DNA from: a virus
Direction: 5' to 3' (one strand)
DNA length: 43,353 nt
Virus record (IMG/VR): IMGVR_UViG_3300045921_000562
Location: 1-43,353 of that record
Below, piece after piece: positions 24,223 to 31,983 of this stretch. The translations under genes and the position numbers were made by a program. The stretch's first letter is position 1. Every line of letters begins with the position of its first letter. The notes under the pieces are model-generated. The model did not search any database, was not told the DNA's origin, and saw nothing but the letters and a program-made list of their open reading frames with translations.

Positions 24223-25127
24223 TTTCTACCTCTGTTGTTCCTTTCACGAAGAACCTCAAGCAACATTTCAATGTTCTCAGCATCCCAAGTTTTAGAAAAA
24301 CTTAAAGATATTCCGCCTTCGCTTTTTCTTATATGAATCTTTTTATTTCTATCAGGCCCAAAACATACACATCCAGAAAAACCTGAATTGTCAAATATCT
24401 TTTTTTTGCAGTCCGGACAAGTAACGTTCTCGCTTTTTTCTATCTTAATCTCATAAACGGCAGCTTTTTTCTTGGCTTCTTTTTTTTCAAGAAACTCTTT
24501 AAGCTTTAAAGGTTTTTTTACTGGTTTGTCCGACACCTGAATCTCTTCCTTCTTGTTTTCAGACTCGACTAACATCTGAGAAAGTCTAAGCCTTATCATC
24601 TGATCTATAGCCTCCCTTTCGGAAAGCTTCTGATCAACAACTTTAGAAACAAGATCTCTTACCCTCAATTTTTCATCGATAAGGTCTTGAATAACTTTTT
24701 CTTCCGCACCAAAATCTTGCTTGCCCATATGGCTTAGATCGCTGATATCGTATAACTCGAAAGCCGACACCAGGACTAGTCCTACCCCAGGCAAGGACCT
24801 GTATCTAAAAGAACTTACTACTTTGCCGGATTGAATAACCTCTCCGGAGTATACATCGTTTGCAAACTTTGTAACCTGTAAGTAAGCTTCTGTTTCTACA
24901 GGTATTTTAATTTTTTTACCCTCATCCTCCTTCATCGAACCTAGCTCTTTTTGTAAAAAAGAAAGGATCGTTCGGGGGACAATCTGAAGAGCGATTTTCA
25001 TCTCTTCAGGATCAAGTACAGTATTAGTCTTTTTCTTGAAAAGCTCAACTGTTTTGTTAAGCTCTTCAAAGCCATCCCTACCTAAAGCTTTGGATAAAAA
25101 TTCTATAGCCTTAGGCTTTAAGGACAT
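24219..25127 (-). CDS. internal-protein candidate with zinc ribbon and KSE sites
   Basis: A 302-residue protein. Residues 1-190 are helical and include a beta core (VVSSFRYRSLPGVGLVLVSA). The helix KLKEFLEKKEAKKK (about 204-217) is shared with neighbouring proteins. Near 234 comes a C-x2-C pair (CPDCKKKIF), followed by GFSGCVCFG, giving four cysteines for zinc. KSE appears on both sides of this ribbon (IEKSENVTC and IRKSEGGIS). Its stop overlaps the mCpol start (ATGA). The role is unknown; shared motifs suggest prohead packaging. Confidence 0.65.
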   Translation of the reverse strand: MSLKPKAIEFLSKALGRDGFEELNKTVELFKKKTNTVLDPEEMKIALQIVPRTILSFLQKELGSMKEDEGKKIKIPVETEAYLQVTKFANDVYSGEVIQSGKVVSSFRYRSLPGVGLVLVSAFELYDISDLSHMGKQDFGAEEKVIQDLIDEKLRVRDLVSKVVDQKLSEREAIDQMIRLRLSQMLVESENKKEEIQVSDKPVKKPLKLKEFLEKKEAKKKAAVYEIKIEKSENVTCPDCKKKIFDNSGFSGCVCFGPDRNKKIHIRKSEGGISLSFSKTWDAENIEMLLEVLRERNNRGRK

Positions 25128-25131
25128 CTTA

Positions 25132-25575
25132 CTACCCCTGACTAGTTATGTAGGTCTCATCTTTTATGATGTAAACCAATAAAGCAGCGTTTGTAGATCT
25201 TACAAAACTTTTTTCATCAGAGTTAAAATAAGTCCAATCATTAGGTCTGCAGGCCAATCCCACATTTCCATTGACATCAGTAGTCCCAGCGGCCAAAGCT
25301 GCTATAGTATTATTATCACCAAAAGTGATCGCATGTAGGGAAGTACTGTTGTTGTAGACAGCGACGATAGAGCCTTTTCTGATAGCTCTCGCTGTGGTTG
25401 CATCCGTAGTAAAGCCCCCTATTCCATTGTTCAGCGGAAGGAGGAAAGGACCTACGCTCAGGTTCTTTTGTCCCCCAGAAGCTTCGTTGAAAGTTAAATT
25501 TGCAATATTTGCAGGGTCTTCCACACCCCTGCCACTCATCTGCCGTATCTTCTTATTTGGTCTATTGACTGCCAT
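25132..25575 (-). CDS. small capsid-type structural protein, unknown
   Basis: A 147-residue protein with ribosome site TAGGAG before ATG. Gly/Asn/Thr-rich beta character (GPFLLPLNNGIGGFTTDATT, RKGSIVAVYNNSTSLHAITF) is typical of head decoration or spike proteins. No Cys cluster or catalytic motif. A CAATCTTTAATTT element lies 15 bases before the start, so it may be transcribed separately from the upstream chain. Confidence 0.62.
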   Translation of the reverse strand: MAVNRPNKKIRQMSGRGVEDPANIANLTFNEASGGQKNLSVGPFLLPLNNGIGGFTTDATTARAIRKGSIVAVYNNSTSLHAITFGDNNTIAALAAGTTDVNGNVGLACRPNDWTYFNSDEKSFVRSTNAALLVYIIKDETYITSQG

Positions 25576-25589
25576 TTTAAGCTCCTATA

Positions 25590-25606
25590 CTAAATTAAAG
25601 ATTGTC
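25590..25606 (-). promoter_or_regulatory. CAATCTT-type candidate promoter element (minus strand)
   Basis: The minus strand reads GACAATCTTTAATTTAG between the stop of 25605-26519 and the ribosome site of 25132-25575. It matches the first ten positions of the element at 15224-15209. Confidence 0.35.
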
Positions 25607-26519
25607 ATTCTTCGACGATATCGTCCATATTAACCTTTATTTGCTTTCCATTAGGGTCAATACCGGGATTTGGTTCTTCTCTAACCCTTCTAGGCTCGTC
25701 GGATTGCAAATTTGATGTTTTGGAATTTATCTGGTTCTGGTAGACATACTCTCGCTGAATAACGGCATATTGGGGCATCCGCTCTGGCGACCTAACGCCA
25801 TTGGTGGTGACGTTTGTAATCCTTACCTCGTTTGGTATAGTTAGGACATACCAGAAAGCCCTATAAAGATATCTTATGGAATATATACGACCTTTTTTGG
25901 TGTCAGGGTCTATTCCTGGGTTGGTGCCGCCCGGTAACCATTTTATGCTTCCAGACGCAGTAATCTCAAAATCTAATCCTTCCTGAAAAGACCTGCCCTG
26001 ACTATCATCGATGAACTCAATCTTGCATATAGGGAACATAGGCCTATTTTCCTGATTTTCTTCATATTCCATTCTTTGAAAATTTGGAACTAATACATCG
26101 GCGTTAGGGTCGGCGATGTAAACCCTATCTCCCGGAGCTATATATATCCTGTCGCCCTTAGCGACATCCTGTCCTTTATCGTAGAATCTAGGCATTATCA
26201 TTCTTGCCATAGAATCGTCTAAAAGGCCTCCGTCTGACCTTTTTTGATTTCTAGAGTTACCTACGACCGTGGCGGTAAAGCATCCGGATCTCTTATACAG
26301 AAAACCGTTAGAGCTTAAGGTGTCTACACTATCACTTCTTCGATAGTCACCCTTATCCTTTAGACCAATAGGAGAGGGAATGGCTTTCCAATGAACAAAC
26401 TGGACCCCCAAAGAGGTTACGAACTGATCTTGCTTATTAAGGTCAAAAGAAGCCTGAAAAAGGTCTCCCTCCCTGTTTATGGTGTCCGTCTGCTGGCCTT
26501 TAGGGGTTCTTTTTGGCAT
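25605..26519 (-). CDS. virion structural protein, unknown
   Basis: A 304-residue beta-rich protein with many Arg/Asp and paired Pro-Gly loops (LPGGTNPGIDPDTKKGRI, GDRIYIAPGDRVYIADPNAD). The core phrase IKWLPGGTNPGIDPDTKKG with YRAFWYVLTIPNEVRI suggests a neck or baseplate-type protein of large myophages, but the family cannot be named. Its start overlaps the upstream stop (TAATG). Low-complexity ends suggest exposure on an assembled particle. Confidence 0.6.
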   Translation of the reverse strand: MPKRTPKGQQTDTINREGDLFQASFDLNKQDQFVTSLGVQFVHWKAIPSPIGLKDKGDYRRSDSVDTLSSNGFLYKRSGCFTATVVGNSRNQKRSDGGLLDDSMARMIMPRFYDKGQDVAKGDRIYIAPGDRVYIADPNADVLVPNFQRMEYEENQENRPMFPICKIEFIDDSQGRSFQEGLDFEITASGSIKWLPGGTNPGIDPDTKKGRIYSIRYLYRAFWYVLTIPNEVRITNVTTNGVRSPERMPQYAVIQREYVYQNQINSKTSNLQSDEPRRVREEPNPGIDPNGKQIKVNMDDIVEE

Positions 26520-26884
26520 TAAGTTTCCTTTTCGTGTTTCATCTGCGAAATAATATTAGCAAGTCTAATGTCTAGCCTTCTTTGGAAACTGGTAAGCTCT
26601 CTTATTATCCAATATAGGGCCAGGCTTTTCTTAAGACTTTTTGCGCTTCTGGCTATCCTAGCTCCATTTATGGTGTTGCCCATCTCTACCCGTATATCTA
26701 TAGGAGGTATCGAGGTATACTTAGATGCTTTTCTAAGCTTTTCTAAAAACTCAACAGCCTTTTTTCCGTTGTCAAGACCCACTTCTAGGTGGACGTGACT
26801 AGCATTCTCAATCTGACTCTCTATAGATTCAGTGCTACAGAAATCTTTTATTTTGCCCTCTTTGTTGCAAATCTTGACGCTCAT
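26519..26884 (-). CDS. small hypothetical protein
   Basis: A 121-residue protein. Its ATG overlaps the upstream stop (ATGA) and its TAA overlaps the next ATG. It is mixed alpha/beta: a beta pair HVHLEVGLDNG, then helices (AVEFLEKLRKASKY, SLKKSLALYWIIRELTSFQ). There is no recognised domain. Tight coupling on both sides implies it acts with the adjacent head proteins. Confidence 0.6.
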   Translation of the reverse strand: MSVKICNKEGKIKDFCSTESIESQIENASHVHLEVGLDNGKKAVEFLEKLRKASKYTSIPPIDIRVEMGNTINGARIARSAKSLKKSLALYWIIRELTSFQRRLDIRLANIISQMKHEKET

Positions 26885-27435
26885 AACTTTTCTAATACCG
26901 ATTTGGCATTGTACCTATTATTTTCGTGAACGATACTGCTTTTTCCTTCTTCCACAGCGATTATCGCCGAAGCTATTGTTGCGGCTTTTGCAACCTTAAC
27001 CGTGTCTTTTGTAAGCATCTTGTTGGGCTTACCTACAACCAGCTCATCGGAAAGCAAAGACCCTTCATATTTTAAAATCTCTATATTTGACTTAGTAAGC
27101 ACCATGTCTACTTGATTAGATTTTTTGATAACATAAAAATCATAACCTTTATTCTGCATATCTTCAGGTAAAAGCTCCGACATGCCAGACACAAATTCTT
27201 GCATCTCAGACTCACTTTTCATTAAAGATGGCTGAAAATTCCTAAAAGACTTTTCTATGTTGTATCTTACAATAGCAGGATGTGAGCCTGCAGCAAGCAC
27301 TTCCTGACTATCCTTATTTTTAAGCTTGGCTATGGCGATATATAGACCACCATTAGTCCTAACTAGCTTAACCTCTTCTCCATCAATAATGCCTAAAGAA
27401 TCGACATCTGATATCTCGGACGGTTTTATTTCCAT
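26881..27435 (-). CDS. hypothetical head-cluster protein
   Basis: A 184-residue protein. ATG 27435 (TAATG overlap, GGGGGA upstream) is preferred to a GTG at 27447. The N-terminal part is beta rich (EEVKLVRTNGGLYIAIAKL). A single KSE lies in LMKSESEMQEF, followed by a second alpha/beta part (YDFYVIKKSNQVDMVLTK). The hydrophobic stretch VAKAATIASAIIAVEEG near the C-terminus is too short and mixed for a clear membrane segment. Function unknown. Confidence 0.6.
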   Translation of the reverse strand: MEIKPSEISDVDSLGIIDGEEVKLVRTNGGLYIAIAKLKNKDSQEVLAAGSHPAIVRYNIEKSFRNFQPSLMKSESEMQEFVSGMSELLPEDMQNKGYDFYVIKKSNQVDMVLTKSNIEILKYEGSLLSDELVVGKPNKMLTKDTVKVAKAATIASAIIAVEEGKSSIVHENNRYNAKSVLEKL

Positions 27436-28160
27436 TATTTCCCCCACACTTCATGTTCTTCAGACACTGGTTGCGAATGATATAGTGCAACCACGCCTCT
27501 CATTTCTTCTCTCTGGTGATTTGGCGTATGAAAACCATGAAAACCAGCTTCTTTTATTTTATCATGCAACATATCAGGATTAAACGCTCCCTGATTCTCT
27601 TCCCTAACCTTTGCCTTAAAACCCATAGGGTCCGCACTAAGATCATAAAGGGAGGCTTCTTCAGGAATCTCTACTATATATTTAGATTTAGCAGAGCCAG
27701 TGACGAGATCTTCTTTTATGGCGCCTGGCTTGTAGTAGAAGCTATACTGATGTCCGGCGTTTCTTTCCTGCCTAGAACCAAGCCCTGTGCCTATATGCTT
27801 TGGATCTATATTTTTTAGACCTGTCTTCTGAGAATAATGCTCTAGTCTTTGTCTCTTATTTTCAACCTTAGTCATAAATTGGCGTAGCCGTTCCGACTTA
27901 GACATCTCTTCTGACTTAGAGCAGCGCCATCGTTTTCTTGCTAAGCAAGCTCTTTTTTCCGGAGTTTTTCGACAATCGATATTGTGCATTTCAATTTGGC
28001 CCTTGTTTCTAGCACAAAAAGATTTTTTTCTTGGACCGCCTTCTGGTTGTGGTCTTTTCAAATTTGAGCCCGTTTCTCTGTTGTATGATTTTCTGCCAGC
28101 CTCAGTGAGGCCACCCTTTTTAGATTTATGTTTAGATTTTAAATTAAAAGAATCACCCAT
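27435..28160 (-). CDS. DUF6321-type protein with C-terminal ADP-ribosyltransferase-like region
   Basis: A 241-residue protein. ATG 28160 is chosen for the strong GGGAGG 8 bases upstream. Residues 15-80 match a small basic phage domain I recognise as DUF6321: KKGGLTEAGRKSYNRETG, RKKSFCARNKG and a terminal KRWRC. Then come two KSE sites (SKSEEMSKSE) directly followed by the shared helix RLRQFMTKVENKR. The last 130 residues (LEHYSQKTGLKNIDPKHIG, then YIVEIPEEASLYDLSADP) resemble ADP-ribosyltransferase-like domains of phage polyvalent proteins: an H-Y-S start, a GTG loop and a beta-strand pair. The ART reading is tentative. Its stop overlaps 26881-27435. Confidence 0.6.
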   Translation of the reverse strand: MGDSFNLKSKHKSKKGGLTEAGRKSYNRETGSNLKRPQPEGGPRKKSFCARNKGQIEMHNIDCRKTPEKRACLARKRWRCSKSEEMSKSERLRQFMTKVENKRQRLEHYSQKTGLKNIDPKHIGTGLGSRQERNAGHQYSFYYKPGAIKEDLVTGSAKSKYIVEIPEEASLYDLSADPMGFKAKVREENQGAFNPDMLHDKIKEAGFHGFHTPNHQREEMRGVVALYHSQPVSEEHEVWGK

Positions 28161-28470
28161 TTTTAAACCTCCCAATCCAAGCCTTATAAATGTCTCCCAT
28201 TCCTTGCTTGATAGATTCAAAATGTTGGTCCATAGGATGTTCACTAACTTCGGTTTCTGCTATCATTTCTCCGTCTTCTGCATCATAGATACAGACGTGA
28301 GAGCCATCTTCATGATGGCAAATTTCCAATACCAAAGGTCCTACGTGGATATGGTCGACATCGCATTCGCTATGATCGTCTTCGTTATCGGAATACATAT
28401 CATAGGATGACTGTTTAGGAAAGCTAGTTGTGTTATCATAGCTAGTCCCTCTAGAATAGTCTGAGTACAT
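28153..28470 (-). CDS. small acidic His-rich protein
   Basis: A 105-residue protein. ATG 28470, 4 bases after the upstream stop, is preferred; an earlier ATG at 28536 would overlap the protease gene by 62 bases. It is Tyr/Ser/Asp rich at the N-terminus (MYSDYSRGTSYDN) and acidic with His (DHIHVGPLVLEICHHEDGSH), so possibly metal binding. It overlaps the next gene by 8 bases. Function unknown. Confidence 0.6.
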   Translation of the reverse strand: MYSDYSRGTSYDNTTSFPKQSSYDMYSDNEDDHSECDVDHIHVGPLVLEICHHEDGSHVCIYDAEDGEMIAETEVSEHPMDQHFESIKQGMGDIYKAWIGRFKNG

Positions 28471-28474
28471 ATCT

Positions 28475-30514
28475 TTATTCTTTTTCACACGAACCCTTCG
28501 AGTATGGTTTTTTTCCAGGAACTGGCCTGTATCCATCCCAGCAGCGTTTGTATAAAGAGTTTTTGCTCATAATGCTTAAAAAATTTTCGCTTGCTGCAAG
28601 TTTTTTCGGGGCTGCGTTTTGCGCATATCTAGCCTGAGCACGAGCTTTTGCCTCATCGACCTGACCACGACCCCGCAGATTAATAAGAGCATCTGGGCTG
28701 GTTTCTTTAAACCATCCTTTTTCAGGATGAAACTTTAAAGTTCCTTCTCTAACCTGCTGCACACGTTCTTTTGTTTCGGGCGTTGAAAGTCTAGACTGAC
28801 GATCATAAAACACTTTTTTACCCTTAGCGTCCTTGCCTTCTACAAACCGATCACCCTCATAATCAAGCGCTCGCTCCTGTTGTTTTACGGGTTTTGTTGT
28901 TCGATTGGCTGGCAAACCCAATTCTCGGCGGATTGGATTTTCAATAGACATAGGCTGAATTTCGCCTGAGGTCTTTTTTTGTTGCATATGTCCAAATTTT
29001 GATTGAGATTCGCCCCATAGTCTATCCATTTCTTCTTGAAAAATGGCCGGACTCATTCCCTCTGGCGCCAAGTATACGTGTGCCATTTCATGGACAGCAG
29101 CGTCTGGTGACGGCTGGGTTTCAAGTCTTCCAGATCTCCAGTCGGGTTTTGGATCAGTTCTTTTGATACCTTTCTTTTTGTACTGAGCTAATAGCTTTTT
29201 CTCTTTTTCAACACCCTCAGGACTGAAAACATCGTATGCGGGCTGATTATCCTTATCCGTACGGATCTTTCCCGACTCGTCTCTTTTACCTTGAGCAACC
29301 TCCATAGGCATACCGAAACGCTTTTCGGCAAAGTTTTTTATCTGCTGCATCATTTTTTGTCGGCGCTCTGATGTCCGTGGGGCATTTGGATCTGTGCCGA
29401 ATATTCTCTTTTTCTGCTCTCTGACATTTTTAGACTTATCTAGCTGCATCATCTTTTCAAGACTCTCTTCAGCTCTGGCAAGCTGTCTTGCTGTCATATA
29501 TTTAGCCATAGCGTCGGCTTCGTCTTTCGTCATTTCAGGATATCTCGAACTTATAAATTTTAAAAATTTTGGATATTCTGAACTTTTTACAATCTGAGAC
29601 ATAAGACTCTGCTTAGACAGAGCATCGGAGTCAACTTTATTAGAAGGCGCAGACATTCCAGAGCCTGCCGTAATGGCCTTGCTTATCCCTGGCCTAAAAA
29701 GCTTATTTGAAGGAGCCATCGTCTGCGGGCCAGACTGAATAGGGGCGCTTGGTTTCTGAGCGGTGGTACCTATATTACCCGAAAGTCCTGCAGCGGACTG
29801 CCTATCCATCATCTTATTTTTAGATCTCCAAGCAGCCATTTCCTCTTTAGATTCAAAGGGATACGGTACTTTAGCTTTTTTATTTGGAGTCGATGCTGTT
29901 GTTGTGGTCTGGGGCAGCTTGAATATTTTTGCATTTTTCTCTAACATTTCTACACCTGATTCTTCTGATTTGGCAAAATCTAATAGGCTTTCTTCTTTTC
30001 GTGAAGACGGACTTAACATCTCAGCCACCGCAACCTTGTTACAGGCGGCTGTGGTTATCGTAACCTTCCTAGCAAGAGATCTGGTAATTTCTTGGCCTTC
30101 TTTATTAAGCTTGGAACCCTCTATTGAAAAATTTATAACGTTCATCCCTGGGCGACCATTCTTTTTCGCAAGGGTGTCGTATTTTAACATGGCAGCTATT
30201 TCCTGAGCACCCTTATGTCCAACTCCGTCAAAAAGCTCGCCCATAACATAGACATAGGGAGCCTGAGACTTTTTCCAAAAATAAAGCTCTTCTGCTGTCT
30301 CACAATCTTTTTCGTCAAATATTTTCTTGGCTTTTAGCACCTTTCCAACTATTTGAAATGATTGATCATTTTTGTGTTCCCAGTTAAAAACCCCGTCCTT
30401 AGGAAGGGAGCTTATATCCAAACCTTTTATAGAAATTCTTTCTCCTGAGCTGTCTAAGTGTTCAGAAGCTGCGATGCCGTGTATCAAAGTGCCAAGGGGC
30501 TTAAAATTATCCAT
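28475..30514 (-). CDS. prohead protease fused to a zincin-like (HExxH) domain
   Basis: A 679-residue fusion. ATG 30514 follows GGAG; a TTG one codon earlier is less likely. Residues 1-170 are a caudoviral prohead (S78/U9-like) serine protease with FNWEHK (His47), NVINFSIEG (Ser130) and the strand RKVTITTAACN. It would cleave scaffold and capsid targets during maturation. A KSE lies at 182-184 immediately after this domain. After a disordered linker, residues 470-500 carry DAAVHEMAHVYL (HExxH at 475-479; 29078-29092) and downstream Glu residues, a metallopeptidase-type site. The C-terminus has a compact CWDGYRPVPGKKPYSKGSC tail found in other phage proteins. It is the first gene of the 30.5-15.9 kb minus-strand block. 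The fusion is unusual; the second activity is inferred from the motif. Confidence 0.85.
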   Translation of the reverse strand: MDNFKPLGTLIHGIAASEHLDSSGERISIKGLDISSLPKDGVFNWEHKNDQSFQIVGKVLKAKKIFDEKDCETAEELYFWKKSQAPYVYVMGELFDGVGHKGAQEIAAMLKYDTLAKKNGRPGMNVINFSIEGSKLNKEGQEITRSLARKVTITTAACNKVAVAEMLSPSSRKEESLLDFAKSEESGVEMLEKNAKIFKLPQTTTTASTPNKKAKVPYPFESKEEMAAWRSKNKMMDRQSAAGLSGNIGTTAQKPSAPIQSGPQTMAPSNKLFRPGISKAITAGSGMSAPSNKVDSDALSKQSLMSQIVKSSEYPKFLKFISSRYPEMTKDEADAMAKYMTARQLARAEESLEKMMQLDKSKNVREQKKRIFGTDPNAPRTSERRQKMMQQIKNFAEKRFGMPMEVAQGKRDESGKIRTDKDNQPAYDVFSPEGVEKEKKLLAQYKKKGIKRTDPKPDWRSGRLETQPSPDAAVHEMAHVYLAPEGMSPAIFQEEMDRLWGESQSKFGHMQQKKTSGEIQPMSIENPIRRELGLPANRTTKPVKQQERALDYEGDRFVEGKDAKGKKVFYDRQSRLSTPETKERVQQVREGTLKFHPEKGWFKETSPDALINLRGRGQVDEAKARAQARYAQNAAPKKLAASENFLSIMSKNSLYKRCWDGYRPVPGKKPYSKGSCEKE

Positions 30515-30534
30515 CAAAATCTCCGCATAGTTTT

Positions 30535-30550
30535 CAATATAAAGATTACC
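30535..30550 (-). promoter_or_regulatory. CAATCTT-type candidate promoter element (minus strand)
   Basis: The minus strand reads GGTAATCTTTATATTG 21 bases upstream of ATG 30514, the same distance as the element before GTG 15188. It would drive the long minus-strand chain starting with the prohead protease. Confidence 0.4.
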
Positions 30551-30646
30551 GCACAGCCTAGTTTTATCTGAATAAATGACACCTTACAGTAATTTTGAAC
30601 AAATTACAAGACAACTAATTGAAATCATTATGCTTTTTTTTCAAGA

Positions 30647-30667
30647 GACAAGCTTTTATATATAACC
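30647..30667 (+). promoter_or_regulatory. CAATCTT-related candidate promoter element
   Basis: GACAAGCTTTTATATATAACC on the plus strand, 58 bases before ATG 30725, differs from the CAATCTT element at one core base and has an extra T. It would drive the scaffold and capsid genes. The 30518-30724 region holds no gene and is a divergent promoter region. Confidence 0.35.
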
Positions 30668-30724
30668 AACGGGAATCCTTGGCATTTTGCTAAATCCCAT
30701 TAACCAAACAGAAGGAGCTAAAAG

Positions 30725-31195
30725 ATGGCAATCAAATCACTTGCTAAAGCCGACGCTCTCATCCGTGATCTAAAAGACATGCTAGAAAAGCGTACAAAAA
30801 ACGCTGATGCCGGTCGTGTAGACACTGTACGAGAAGCTAGGGACTCTGAAGGTTCACCACTACTTGTGTTGTCGGACGCCGCCAACGAAGCAGCAGGTCA
30901 ACCTGTGATTCTAATCCGCATCAAACAAATCGATGCAGTTTCAAAAGACGTTTTCGGAAACGACTTGAAAGCTTACGCACCCCATACGTGCGAACTTGCT
31001 TATGAGTTAGACGGAACTGAAGCTGAACCTTCTCGACTTGACATCATCATGGTCATGTTTGAGTTGGCAAAACTTGGAGTAAAAATTCAAGTTAAGCAAA
31101 TCGCAGACGGTACAGCAGTTACTGCAGCTAATGCTGATGCTACAGCCGTAGCCGAGGAACTTGACTGGATTCACTGGCCTACTAAGGGCGTTTAA
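30725..31195 (+). CDS. small head-module protein, unknown
   Basis: A 156-residue protein with the ribosome site AAGGAG before ATG. It is helical at the N-terminus (KADALIRDLKDMLEKRTKN), then mixed alpha/beta (LVLSDAANEAAGQPVILIRI), ending in WIHWPTKGV. Gene order before scaffold and capsid suggests a head decoration or assembly protein. Arginine is mostly CGN, as in the capsid gene, suggesting high expression. No family was recognised. Confidence 0.65.
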   Translation: MAIKSLAKADALIRDLKDMLEKRTKNADAGRVDTVREARDSEGSPLLVLSDAANEAAGQPVILIRIKQIDAVSKDVFGNDLKAYAPHTCELAYELDGTEAEPSRLDIIMVMFELAKLGVKIQVKQIADGTAVTAANADATAVAEELDWIHWPTKGV

Positions 31196-31215
31196 TTAAC
31201 CTTTAGGAGGCTGAG

Positions 31216-31962
31216 ATGAATAAGACCTTTACAAAAGAAGAATTCCAAGAAATGGTCGCCCAGCTTGAGTCTGAGTTTCATTCAATCATGAAATCAGAGC
31301 AAGAAGAGTCTGCTCAGCGCTTGGCTAAATCTGAAGATGAAGCCAAGGAAGAGGATAAGAAAGAGGAAAAAGAAGAGCCGAAAGATGAAGCCAAGGAAGA
31401 ATCTAAGGAAGAATCTAAGGAAGAGGACAAAAAAGAAGATGAATCGCACGGATACGATGAAGAAGATTTGGAAGAAATGCACAAAATGTATTCTGCCATG
31501 TCGAAAGCTGAGCGCGAAGCTCATAAAGCTGCTATCGAAAAGTGCGGCGAGATGTCTCAAATGGCTAAATCAGAAGAAAAATCTGTTGAAGTCGAAAAAG
31601 AAGAGGTTGAAGTTAAGACTGAGACTAATTCTGAAGACACTACCCTTCTTAAGTCTGAGATCGAAACAATCAAAAAGGAAAACGAAGAACTCAAGAAAAA
31701 TATTGAGGGACTTGTAGCCGCTATGAATGTTTACGTCGCAAAAAAGGCTCCAGCTCGTAAAGCTATTACTGAAATCGAATTTGTAAAAAAATCCGAAGAA
31801 GGTAATTCTGAAGAGAAGCCCCTTTCTAAATCTGAGATCGATAAGATCTTAGCTAAAAAAGTAGTAGACCCTTCGCTATCTCGTACTGATCGAGAAGCGA
31901 TCAATTCATTTTATTTAACCAATGCCGGTGTTGAAAAAATCAAGCACCTGCTAAAGCAGTAA
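31216..31962 (+). CDS. scaffold (core) protein candidate
   Basis: A 248-residue highly charged coiled-coil protein directly upstream of the major capsid gene, the usual scaffold position. Residues 40-80 are Lys/Glu repeats and residues 140-170 a coiled coil (LLKSEIETIKKENEELKKN). KSE occurs six times (residues 26, 38, 118, 146, 192 and 205), far more than expected, so cleavage by the prohead protease into short peptides is likely (inference). TAGGAGG lies before ATG. The role is to shape the prohead and recruit internal proteins, then be removed before packaging. Confidence 0.8.
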   Translation: MNKTFTKEEFQEMVAQLESEFHSIMKSEQEESAQRLAKSEDEAKEEDKKEEKEEPKDEAKEESKEESKEEDKKEDESHGYDEEDLEEMHKMYSAMSKAEREAHKAAIEKCGEMSQMAKSEEKSVEVEKEEVEVKTETNSEDTTLLKSEIETIKKENEELKKNIEGLVAAMNVYVAKKAPARKAITEIEFVKKSEEGNSEEKPLSKSEIDKILAKKVVDPSLSRTDREAINSFYLTNAGVEKIKHLLKQ

Positions 31963-31983
31963 ACAATAAGGAGCAAAAAAAAT

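Noticed and set aside
30578-30667. 29-codon frame in the 30518-30724 gap
   Set aside because: It is very short, lacks a ribosome site and lies across the proposed promoter element.
31294-31717. Frames on both strands within the scaffold gene
   Set aside because: They are by-products of Lys/Glu codon repeats; the scaffold frame has the ribosome site and position.
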